Positions 15,669 to 22,639 of a DNA stretch of 40,576 nt are shown here, piece by piece. The DNA comes from Opitutaceae bacterium (lineage in GTDB: Bacteria; Verrucomicrobiota; Verrucomicrobiia; Opitutales; Opitutaceae). The stretch is taken from positions 1 to 40,576 of the forward strand of contig JAUYAK010000035.1 in assembly GCA_030693515.1 (NCBI GenBank), written 5' to 3'. The notes under the pieces were generated by a model. It made no database searches. It was given only the letters and a program-made list of their open reading frames with translations, and had not been told where the DNA came from. How positions within the stretch are numbered: the first letter of the stretch is position 1; each line of letters begins with the position of its first letter. The translations under genes were made by a program, and so were the position numbers.

Positions 15669-17945
15669 ATGAGCCCCCCGAAAAAATTCGAACCCTTCAT
15701 CCCCGACTCCGTCGTGATGCGGGAGTTCACGGTGCGGGCGGTGCTCACGGGCATCGTGCTCGGCATCGTGTTCGGCGCGTCGTCGCTCTATCTCGTGCTC
15801 AAGGTCGGCCTCACGGTGAGCGCGTCGATTCCGGTGGCGGTGATCTCGCTGGCGCTGTTTCGCGGCTGGTCGAAGCTTGGCGGGCGCGACGCCACGATCC
15901 TCGAGCACAACATCACGCAGACCGCCGGGTCCGCGGGCGAGTCGATCGCGTTTGGCGTGGGCGTGACGATGCCCGCGATTTTGATCCTCGGCTTCGATTT
16001 GGAGCTCACGCGCGTGCTGATGGTGGCGGTGCTCGGCGGCCTGCTCGGCATCCTCATGATGATCCCGCTGCGGCGCGCGCTGATCGTGCACGAGCACGGG
16101 AAGCTGAAGTATCCCGAGGGCACGGCCTGCGCCGCGGTGCTCAAGGCCGGGGTTGATGCGGAATCCCGTGCGCTCGCCTCGCCGTCGGCGCAGGCCGAGA
16201 TGCGCGCCGCGGCCGCCGCCGGCCTGGGCGAATCGCCGGGCGCCAAGGTGGTCTTCGGCGGCTTCTTCATCGGGCTGCTCTACACGACGCTCAACCTCGC
16301 GTTCAAGGGCTGGAAGGATGTGTCGGAAAAAGTGTTCGGCCCGCCGCTGAAGGCCGGGTCGGTCGGCGTGGAGGTTTCGCCGGCGCTGCTGGGTGTCGGC
16401 TACATCATCGGCCCGCGCATCGCGGCGATCATGTGCGCGGGCGGCGTGCTTTCGTATCTGCTGCTGATCCCGTTGATCAAGTTCTTCGGCGAGGGGCTCA
16501 CGGCGCCGCTCGCGCCCGGCACGACGCTGATCAAGGACATGAGTCCGGGCGGCATTCGCAGCGCCTACATCCTCTACATCGGCGCGGGCGCCGTCGCGGC
16601 GGGCGGCATCATCAGCCTTGTGCAGGCGCTGCCGACGATCTGGCACGGGCTGCGCGGCGGGCTGGCCAGCATCGGTGGGGCCGGAGGCGGCAACGCCGCG
16701 GCGCGCACGGACCGGGATATTTCGATCAAGGCGGTGGGTATCGGCATCGTCGTCCTCATCGGCGCGATCATGGTCGCACCGTCGCTGCACATGAACCTGC
16801 TCGGCGCGGTGCTCGTGATCGTGTTCGGTTTCCTGTTCGTCACGGTGTCGTCGCGGCTCACGGGCGAGATCGGCTCCTCGTCGAATCCCATTTCGGGCAT
16901 GACGGTGGCGACGCTGCTCTTCACCTGCCTCGTCTTCCTGCTCGTGGGCTGGAAAGGCGGCACCTACTACGTCACCGCGCTCTCCGTCGGCGCGATCGTG
17001 TGCATCGCCTCGTCCAACGGCGGCACGACCTCGCAGGATTTGAAGACGGGCTATCTGCTCGGCGGCACGCCGCGGCTCCAGCAATACGCGATTCTGCTCG
17101 GGGCCTTTGCCTCGGCCGTCGTGCTCGGGCCGATTCTGCTCAAGCTCAATGAATCCGCGATCGTCTACGTGCCGGCGGCGCAGGTTGCTCCCGGCGGGTT
17201 GAAGACCGAGGTGGCGAACCTGGAAAAGGAAAAGCAAGGACTGGTCGGGCCGCAGTCGCGCGACGACAGCGCGCAGTATTTCGCCTGGCACAAGACCGAC
17301 GACGCGGGCGGACCCGCGGGCAAATATCTCGTCAACGATCGCGGCGAGGTCGTGTGGCTCGTCGACCCGGGTATCAATGGCGCGTTCAGCAAGCGGCCCG
17401 ACGGCACGGAGGTCCGCAAATTTGAGGCGCCCAAGGCGACGCTCGTTTCCTACATCATCAAGGGCATCCTCGACCAGAAGCTGCCGTGGGCGCTCGTGCT
17501 GCTCGGCGTGATGATCGCGGTGACGCTCCAGATGTCGTTCGTGCCGGCGCTGGCGTTTGCGGTGGGCGTCTATCTGCCGCTCTTCGCCTCGACGCCGATC
17601 TTCATCGGTGGGATGGTGCGCTGGCTCGTGGATCGGCGCATGCGGAAACAGGCGGCGTATGCGGCGATGGATGAGGAGCAGTTCACCGCGGAAACCGACA
17701 AGAGTCCCGGCGTGCTGCTCGCCTCGGGCTACATCGCCGGCGGCGCCATCGCGGGCATCGTGATCGCGTTTCTCGCGGGTGTGCTGGGTGATTTCGACGC
17801 GGCGGTGACGAAATGGTCCGCGGCGAACAATCCGTTTTACGAGGGCCCCTACGCCGATCTGCTCGCGCTGATTCCCTTTGCCGTGATCACCGTCGCCCTG
17901 TGGTGGGTCGCGCGCACGAATCCCATCGCCCCGAAAAATCCATGA
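15669..17945 (+). CDS. OPT-family oligopeptide transporter
   Basis: This 758-residue integral membrane protein has about 14-16 predicted helices and fits the OPT family (proton-driven uptake of oligopeptides or metal chelates). Landmarks are FTVRAVLTGIVLGIVFGASS, LKVGLTVSASIPVAVISLAL, ILEHNITQTAGSAGESIAFG, KYPEGTACAAVLKAG, GLLYTTLNLAFKGWKDVSEK, and ASSNGGTTSQDLKTGYLLGG, which is typical of the bacterial PepT-like branch. A soluble insert at about residues 500-600 (VANLEKEKQGLVGPQSRDD and WLVDPGINGAFSKRPDG) breaks the helical pattern. ATG 15669 is preferred; the frame upstream runs through the palindrome. The stop overlaps the lutC start by four bases. Placement between lutB and lutC suggests co-expression with lactate oxidation. 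The substrate is unknown. Confidence 0.9.
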   Translation: MSPPKKFEPFIPDSVVMREFTVRAVLTGIVLGIVFGASSLYLVLKVGLTVSASIPVAVISLALFRGWSKLGGRDATILEHNITQTAGSAGESIAFGVGVTMPAILILGFDLELTRVLMVAVLGGLLGILMMIPLRRALIVHEHGKLKYPEGTACAAVLKAGVDAESRALASPSAQAEMRAAAAAGLGESPGAKVVFGGFFIGLLYTTLNLAFKGWKDVSEKVFGPPLKAGSVGVEVSPALLGVGYIIGPRIAAIMCAGGVLSYLLLIPLIKFFGEGLTAPLAPGTTLIKDMSPGGIRSAYILYIGAGAVAAGGIISLVQALPTIWHGLRGGLASIGGAGGGNAAARTDRDISIKAVGIGIVVLIGAIMVAPSLHMNLLGAVLVIVFGFLFVTVSSRLTGEIGSSSNPISGMTVATLLFTCLVFLLVGWKGGTYYVTALSVGAIVCIASSNGGTTSQDLKTGYLLGGTPRLQQYAILLGAFASAVVLGPILLKLNESAIVYVPAAQVAPGGLKTEVANLEKEKQGLVGPQSRDDSAQYFAWHKTDDAGGPAGKYLVNDRGEVVWLVDPGINGAFSKRPDGTEVRKFEAPKATLVSYIIKGILDQKLPWALVLLGVMIAVTLQMSFVPALAFAVGVYLPLFASTPIFIGGMVRWLVDRRMRKQAAYAAMDEEQFTAETDKSPGVLLASGYIAGGAIAGIVIAFLAGVLGDFDAAVTKWSAANNPFYEGPYADLLALIPFAVITVALWWVARTNPIAPKNP

Positions 17946-18553
17946 GCACCGAACGCGAGGCCATCTTCTCCCGCATCCGCGGCGCGCTCGCGCCGCTGCA
18001 CGAACGTGCGCCGCTGCCGCAGTATGACGCGGAGATTTCCGTGATGCGCGGCATGATCGCGGGCCGCGATCTCGCGGAGCTGCTGGCCGAGCGCATGAAG
18101 CGCGTGGGCAGCATCGCCCTCACCGACGTCGCGGCGCTGGTCGCGCACCTGCGCGAGGGAAAATGGCTGCGCGGCTACGTGGACCCGGCGCTGTGGCCGG
18201 GGCTGGCGCCGCATTTTGGCGCGGATTTCACGGTGGAGCAGACGTTCGACCGGACACGCGTGGACGACTACGCGTTTGGCATCACGCGCGCCTCTGGCGC
18301 GATCGCCGAGTCGGGCACGATCATCCTGAACGATGCGACGACCTCGCGGCGGCTCGGCTCGCTCGCGCCGTGGGTGCATGTGGCGGTGGTGGAGCGTGCG
18401 ACGATTTTTTCCGATGTTACGCAGGCCGTCGCCGCGCTCGGCGACGATCGCAATGTGGTGTGGTGCACGGGTCCGTCGAAGACGGCGGACGTCGAGGGCA
18501 TTCTCATCGAGGGCGTGCACGGACCCGGGGTGCAGATCGCGCTGATCGTGTAG
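17942..18553 (+). CDS. lutC: L-lactate utilisation protein LutC
   Basis: This 203-residue LutC/YkgG (LUD domain) protein is the third component of the LutABC lactate oxidase. Visible landmarks are REAIFSRIRGALA at the N-terminus, YAFGITRASGAIAESGTIIL with the conserved AESG, PWVHVAVVERATIFSDV, and VWCTGPSKTADVEGILIEGV followed by HGPG at the C-terminus. ATG 17942 overlaps the stop of the OPT gene (ATGA), so the two are translationally coupled. The stop codon TAG (18551-18553) lies within the left arm of a GTAGGG palindrome. Confidence 0.94.
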   Translation: MSTEREAIFSRIRGALAPLHERAPLPQYDAEISVMRGMIAGRDLAELLAERMKRVGSIALTDVAALVAHLREGKWLRGYVDPALWPGLAPHFGADFTVEQTFDRTRVDDYAFGITRASGAIAESGTIILNDATTSRRLGSLAPWVHVAVVERATIFSDVTQAVAALGDDRNVVWCTGPSKTADVEGILIEGVHGPGVQIALIV

Positions 18554-18578
18554 GGGCGCAGCAAGACTGCGCCCCTAC
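18550..18578. terminator. GTAGGG palindrome at the lutC stop codon
   Basis: Perfect 12-base arms (18550-18561, 18567-18578) have a 5-base loop. The lutC stop codon TAG is part of the left arm. The hairpin would form exactly at the end of the lut transcript and also serve the convergent Ig-domain gene ending at 18591. There is no T-run, so intrinsic termination is uncertain. Confidence 0.75.
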
Positions 18579-18590
18579 TGCGCTCCTGCC

Positions 18591-20438
18591 TCACGGATCG
18601 AGATCGTAGATCTCGACGAGGGCGGTGCCGGTCGTGGCGCCGACGCCGGAGACGACGACCGAGTAGCCGCCGGGTGGAAGGCGAAGCACGACGGCGGCAT
18701 CGCGGCTGGCGGGGGCGAGCGCGAAGGCCCCGGCCTGCACGAAGGCCGCCGCGAGCGCGGGATCGCCACCCCAGTTGTCGTTGGTCACGACGGCGAAGTT
18801 GTGGCCGAGCGGCTGAACCGAGAGCTGCGGATCGGCGAGGGTGCCAGGCACGCCAAATTGCGCGAGGCCGGGGCCGACGGCCCGGATGAGCAGGGTCTTG
18901 GGCGCGGTGCCACCGATCACGAAGCCGGGCACGAGGGCCTGATCGCCGGTGCCGACGAAGCCGCTGGTGGAGACGTTGAGCAGCCGCGTCGGAGCGGTGA
19001 GGCCGTCCTCGTCATAGACTTCGGCCAGGGCGAGCCCGGAGGCGGTGGCGGTTTTTCCGGCGATGCGCACCGAGAAGCCGCTCGTGCCGGTGGCGCGGAG
19101 CGAGGTCGCGACGGAGGCGTCGTTGGAGGCGAGGTTGGAGATGGGGAACGCGCCGACGCGCGCAAACGCCGCGACGAGGGCCGCGGCGCCGCCCCAGTTG
19201 TCGTTGGCCGCGACCGGGGTGGTGCTGCCGAGGGGAATCACCTCCATCGTCGGATCAGCGAGCGTGCCGGCGAGGCCGAAGGCGGCGAGTGCGGGGCCGA
19301 CGGCGCGGATGACGAGGGCCTTGGACGCGTCGCCTTGGATGACGAAGCCGGGCGTGAGGGTGCCGCCTGCGGGCACGAAGCCGCGGGTGGACACGTTGAC
19401 GATGCGGCTCGGGCCGGGGTCGGCGACGGTGACGGTCGCGACGGCGGAGTCGGCGCGGCCTGCGGTGTTGGTGATCGTAGCCGCGTAGAAGCCGGCGCTG
19501 GCCCGGCTGACGTCGCCCAGCACGAGGCTGGCGGCGGTGGCCCCGCCGATTTCGGAGCCGTCTTTTTTCCATTGATAGCCCAAGCCGCCGCCGGTGGCCC
19601 CGACGGTGAGCGTCACGACACTGCCGGGTCCGACGTGCTGCGATTGCGGGTGCGCGGCGATCGCGGGCACGCCGGTCGCAGGGGCGTTGAGGGAGACAAT
19701 GGCGGGAGCGCTGGTGACGCTGCCGCCAGAATTCGTAACGACGACGGTGTAGGCGCCGGCGCTGGCGGACTGGAGGTTCGTGATCGTGAGAGTAGTTTGC
19801 GTGGCGCCCGCGAGGGCGACGCCGTCCTTGCGCCATTGGAACGTGGGCGGGGGCGAGCCGGTCGCGGCGACGCCGAGGGTGAGGGTCGCGCCGGCGTTGG
19901 CGGCCTGGGTGGCGGGCTGGATCGTGATGCTGGGTGCGGTGCCGGCCGCGGCGGTGATGACGAACGTGACCGTTTCCGGCCCGAAGTAGTCGCCCATGCC
20001 GTTGAGGCGTTCGTAGGCCAGCAGCGAGACGGTGAAGGTGCCGCTGGCGGTGGGCGTGCCGGTGATGGTGCCGGTGGAAAAATTAAGGATGCCGTTGGGC
20101 AGGGCGTTGGGCACAATTACCCCCGGAGGTAAAGTGCCGTTGATACGAAACGAACCCGGCGGAATCGACGCGCCGGTGACGGTGAACACCACCGGCGTGA
20201 TGGGCACGCCGACGGTGCCGAGGACGGTGGGCGCGCTGACCACAAACCGCGTCGCGCCCGCGAGCGAATGCACCGCGCCGAGCGAGGCCGTGGTGGCGAC
20301 GGCGGAGCGGAGCAAAGAGACAATCTGCGAGGGAGCGGAAAACTCGCCGCCTCCGGCCGCCAGGCGCAGGAGAGGAGTGCGTTGGAGCAGAATCAGCACT
20401 CCGGCGACTGGCAGGCTGAGGCGGCGGGCGAGTTTCAT
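18591..20438 (-). CDS. Secreted Ig-domain protein with two C-terminal surface repeats
   Basis: This 615-residue protein probably has a signal peptide (MKLARRLSLPVAGVLILL). A putative-Ig region (VPITPVVFTVTGASIPPGSF, GTITGTPTASGTFTVSLLAY) is followed by two Ig-like domains, each with FQWRKDG or YQWKKDG and a SAGAYTVVVTN or SAGFYAATITN signature. The last ~270 residues are two copies of a ~130-residue repeat (RIVNVSTRGFVPAGG..., RLLNVSTSGFVGTGD...), each containing PGFVI, LLIRAVGPGLAQFGV, LADP, NDNWGG and a final ALAEVYD or ALVEIYD. The same repeat ends the YHYH and sulfatase proteins at 30.8-35.2 kb. It is probably an adhesin or surface protein; no enzyme motif is seen. ATG 20438 gives the signal peptide. 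Confidence 0.85.
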   Translation of the reverse strand: MKLARRLSLPVAGVLILLQRTPLLRLAAGGGEFSAPSQIVSLLRSAVATTASLGAVHSLAGATRFVVSAPTVLGTVGVPITPVVFTVTGASIPPGSFRINGTLPPGVIVPNALPNGILNFSTGTITGTPTASGTFTVSLLAYERLNGMGDYFGPETVTFVITAAAGTAPSITIQPATQAANAGATLTLGVAATGSPPPTFQWRKDGVALAGATQTTLTITNLQSASAGAYTVVVTNSGGSVTSAPAIVSLNAPATGVPAIAAHPQSQHVGPGSVVTLTVGATGGGLGYQWKKDGSEIGGATAASLVLGDVSRASAGFYAATITNTAGRADSAVATVTVADPGPSRIVNVSTRGFVPAGGTLTPGFVIQGDASKALVIRAVGPALAAFGLAGTLADPTMEVIPLGSTTPVAANDNWGGAAALVAAFARVGAFPISNLASNDASVATSLRATGTSGFSVRIAGKTATASGLALAEVYDEDGLTAPTRLLNVSTSGFVGTGDQALVPGFVIGGTAPKTLLIRAVGPGLAQFGVPGTLADPQLSVQPLGHNFAVVTNDNWGGDPALAAAFVQAGAFALAPASRDAAVVLRLPPGGYSVVVSGVGATTGTALVEIYDLDP

Positions 20439-20559
20439 GAAGGGTGCGGGTCCAAAGGAGGCATCGATAGCGAGCCGGGTGGGACCGGGCAATCCGCCTT
20501 TGGTGCACGCGCCCGTTTCAGATACCCGCCGGGCCCGGCGCGAGTGAGGCTAGCGCGGC

Positions 20560-21015
20560 CTATTCGGCGAGGATCGGCCGGATCTCGGCGCGAGTGAGAC
20601 GGCCGTCCTCGTCGACAACGAGCGCGAGGAGCCGGCCCTTGGCCGCGAGGATTTCGTAGGGCGAGAGCTCGCCGTCGCCGTCTAGATCGAGGACGAGCAT
20701 CACGGGATCGACCGGATTTGGGCGGTTGCCGGACGCCTCGAGGGTCGCGGCGTCGCCGGCCCGGCCTGGGCGCAGTTCGGCGACGGAGAGCGTGCCGTCG
20801 GCATTGGTGTCGAGGAGCCGGAGGCTCGCGGCGGCGTTGCGGATTTCGGCGGCGGAGAGTTCGCCGTCGCCATCGGCATCCAGGGCGCGGAACATGGCGC
20901 TTACGGAGCGGGCGCCGTGGTGGCGATGGGGCGCGGAGGCGGCGGGGGCTTGCGCGATGGCGAGCGTGACGCCAGAGAGGGTGAGGACGAGGGAGACGAG
21001 GCGGATGGATTTCAT
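20560..21015 (-). CDS. Secreted EF-hand protein 1
   Basis: This 151-residue protein starts with a signal peptide ([20 protein letters not shown]). Four EF-hand-like loops follow: [36 protein letters not shown] and a shortened [12 protein letters not shown]. The first three keep the D-x-D/N-x-DG calcium ligands and a terminal Glu. It is probably exported and binds calcium; its partner is unknown. It is a paralogue of the gene at 21219-21758, and even the ~100 bases upstream are alike. ATG 21015 is chosen because the frame upstream is noncoding leader. It is third in the sigma factor - EF-hand 2 - EF-hand 1 series on the minus strand. Confidence 0.87.
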   Translation of the reverse strand: MKSIRLVSLVLTLSGVTLAIAQAPAASAPHRHHGARSVSAMFRALDADGDGELSAAEIRNAAASLRLLDTNADGTLSVAELRPGRAGDAATLEASGNRPNPVDPVMLVLDLDGDGELSPYEILAAKGRLLALVVDEDGRLTRAEIRPILAE

Positions 21016-21100
21016 GGGATTGGAGCCGTTGCGCATCCGGTGCCGGCCGACAGGCTGGCGATCGAGCGGTGCGTTTTGGATTGGTCTGATTAGACGCCGG

Positions 21101-21150
21101 AATTGTTGGCGCTTTGTTTGGGTGGAAGGGAGAATTGTTAGGTGTGTGTA
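21101..21150 (-). promoter_or_regulatory. Shared upstream motif before EF-hand gene 1
   Basis: On the minus strand 21132-21150 reads TACACACACCTAACAATTC, and a second AACAATT box lies 32 bases further on (21101-21107), followed by CCGGCGTCTA. The first element is 117 bases from the start codon. The same arrangement precedes EF-hand gene 2 with the same 32-base spacing, and the first element also precedes the sigma factor gene. It is a candidate promoter for the neighbouring ECF sigma factor. Confidence 0.6.
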
Positions 21151-21171
21151 AGGTTCGGGGCGCCCGCTGCG

Positions 21172-21198
21172 GCGGCGTGCCCGAGAGGGGCACGCCGC
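21172..21198 (-). terminator. Hairpin after EF-hand gene 2
   Basis: An 11-base perfect stem (21172-21182, 21188-21198) with loop GAGAG lies 20 bases downstream of the EF-hand 2 stop (minus strand). No T-run follows, so it may be a processing site or a factor-assisted terminator. Confidence 0.5.
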
Positions 21199-21218
21199 GC
21201 AGGGCACACCGGCGGCGT

Positions 21219-21758
21219 TCACTTGGCCGGCGTGGGCGGGAGCGGACGAAGCTCGTCGCGGGTGAGCGTGCCGTCCTGGTTGGCGTCGAGTGCGAGGAGA
21301 CTGGCGGGCGCGCCGGAGATTTCCGCGGCGGAGAGCTCGCCATCCTGGTTGGCATCCAGCGCGAGCATCACCGGATCGACGGGGCGCGGGCGGTGGCTGC
21401 CGTCACTGGGCGGGCCGCCGGCAGGACGGCCCCGGCGCGATCCCGCTGCGGGGGGCGTGGCACCGGTCGGACGGCCGGGAGCGCCGGCCGGGCGGCCGGG
21501 GTGCATTTCCGCGCGGGAGACGATGCCGTCGTTGTCGGTGTCGAGCGCGCGAATGACCGCGGCGGCGTTGGCGATCTCCGCGGCGGAGATGACACCGTCC
21601 TTGTCGGCGTCGAGCGTGCGGATGATGGGGCTGGGGCCGCCCCGGCCCGGACCGCCGGGACCGCCGCGGCGCGGGCCGCCCTCGGTGGGCGCCTGCGCGG
21701 AGGCGAGCGTGGCGCCGGAGAGTGTGAGGGCGAGGGAGACGAGGTTGAATGCTTTCAT
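21219..21758 (-). CDS. Secreted EF-hand protein 2
   Basis: This 179-residue paralogue of the gene at 20560-21015 has signal peptide [20 protein letters not shown], followed by a Gly/Arg/Pro-rich stretch. It has four EF-hand loops in two pairs: [12 protein letters not shown] and [12 protein letters not shown], then, after a [19 protein letters not shown] linker, [12 protein letters not shown] and [12 protein letters not shown]. All four keep the calcium ligands. The linker is longer than in the paralogue. ATG 21758 is set by the signal peptide. It lies 161 bases downstream of the sigma factor gene with its own upstream motif. Confidence 0.87.
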   Translation of the reverse strand: MKAFNLVSLALTLSGATLASAQAPTEGGPRRGGPGGPGRGGPSPIIRTLDADKDGVISAAEIANAAAVIRALDTDNDGIVSRAEMHPGRPAGAPGRPTGATPPAAGSRRGRPAGGPPSDGSHRPRPVDPVMLALDANQDGELSAAEISGAPASLLALDANQDGTLTRDELRPLPPTPAK

Positions 21759-21846
21759 GGGTTTGTGGGTCCTCCCGTGCATCCCGTGCCGGCCGTGGTG
21801 GCTGGTGATCGGGCGGTGCGGGTGGACCTGCCATGAAAGACGCCCC

Positions 21847-21896
21847 GATTGTTGGGGGTCCGTTTGCGAAACGGGCCGAATTGTTCGGCCCGTGTA
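21847..21896 (-). promoter_or_regulatory. Shared upstream motif before EF-hand gene 2
   Basis: The minus strand reads TACACGGGCCGAACAATTC at 21878-21896 and AACAATC at 21847-21853, 32 bases apart as before EF-hand gene 1, followed by GGGGCGTCTT. The downstream leader also matches EF-hand gene 1 (CACCGC-CGATC-CCAGCC and GGCCGGCAC-GGATGC blocks), so the two genes were duplicated together with their promoters. Confidence 0.6.
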
Positions 21897-21919
21897 ATTG
21901 TTTGGTAGCGCCGCCGGCC

Positions 21920-22552
21920 TTACGCCGCGGCGCACCAGCCCTTGGCGCCGGGGCGCCGGGTGGCGGTCATCTCGCCAATCCAGGTGCGGAGAAACGGCCG
22001 CACGCGGTGCAGGCGGACCTTCACGCTCGCGAGGGAGAGGCCGGCGCGCTCGGCGATCACGCCGTAGCTGTCGCCTGCGACGAATTGCGAGACGAGCGAA
22101 CGATCAACCGGATTCAGGCGCGTCAACGCGCGGTCGAGGGCGGCGTAAATTTCCGCCGTGGCGTTGTGGCTCGAAGGATCGGGGATGCGGTAGATGGCGT
22201 CGTCGAGCGCGACCGTGGCGGGCCGGCACTGGCGGCGGCGCAGAAAATCGAGCCCGGCGTTGCGCGCCAGCGTGAAGAGCCACGACTCGAACACCGCCGG
22301 ATCGCGCAGGCGGCTCAGGCGCCGAAACATCTTGATGAAGACCGTCTGCGTCACGTCCTCCACCGCATCGGGCTGGCGGATGATGGTGCGGACGAAGCCC
22401 GCGACGCGGCGCGTGTAGCGCCGCACGAGCTCGGACTGCGCCTCGGGCTCTTCGGCCTCGGCGCGGCGCACGAGGGCGATCAGCTCGGCTTTATCGTCTT
22501 CGGCGGGAGTGGTGGTGCGGGCGGGGAGAAAATCGGCGTGGGGGTGAATCAT
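21920..22552 (-). CDS. ECF-type RNA polymerase sigma factor
   Basis: This 210-residue sigma-70 family protein has the ECF layout. Region 2 (about residues 30-100) reads ELVRRYTRRVAGFVRTIIRQ, PDAVEDVTQTVFIKMFRRL and FESWLFTLARNAGLDFLRRR. A short linker is followed by region 4 (RALTRLNPVDRSLVSQFVAG, YGVIAERAGLSLASVKVRLH) with the helix-turn-helix. No anti-sigma gene is adjacent. Two EF-hand genes follow on the same strand, and all three share an upstream TACAC...AACAATTC element, so this factor may control itself and them. The start at 22552 matches the motif distance (53 bases). Confidence 0.92.
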   Translation of the reverse strand: MIHPHADFLPARTTTPAEDDKAELIALVRRAEAEEPEAQSELVRRYTRRVAGFVRTIIRQPDAVEDVTQTVFIKMFRRLSRLRDPAVFESWLFTLARNAGLDFLRRRQCRPATVALDDAIYRIPDPSSHNATAEIYAALDRALTRLNPVDRSLVSQFVAGDSYGVIAERAGLSLASVKVRLHRVRPFLRTWIGEMTATRRPGAKGWCAAA

Positions 22553-22604
22553 GAGGCCCCCACTACACCCGAAGCGTGTTTCGGAATCGTTTCGACCGGC
22601 GGCG

Positions 22605-22623
22605 GAATTGTTAAGGGCGTGTA
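22605..22623 (-). promoter_or_regulatory. Shared upstream motif before the sigma factor gene
   Basis: The minus strand reads TACACGCCCTTAACAATTC, matching the elements before both EF-hand genes at identical internal spacing. It lies 53 bases from the sigma start codon. The 32-base-spaced second AACAAT box is not clearly kept here. It suggests an autoregulated ECF promoter. Confidence 0.55.
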
Positions 22624-22639
22624 AAGGCCCGGGGCTGTT

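Noticed and set aside
14121-17291. 1056-codon open frame on the minus strand
   Set aside because: It is antisense to lutB and the OPT transporter, which have clear family motifs. Its translation is Arg/His/Asp-rich low complexity, a common effect of high-GC third positions.
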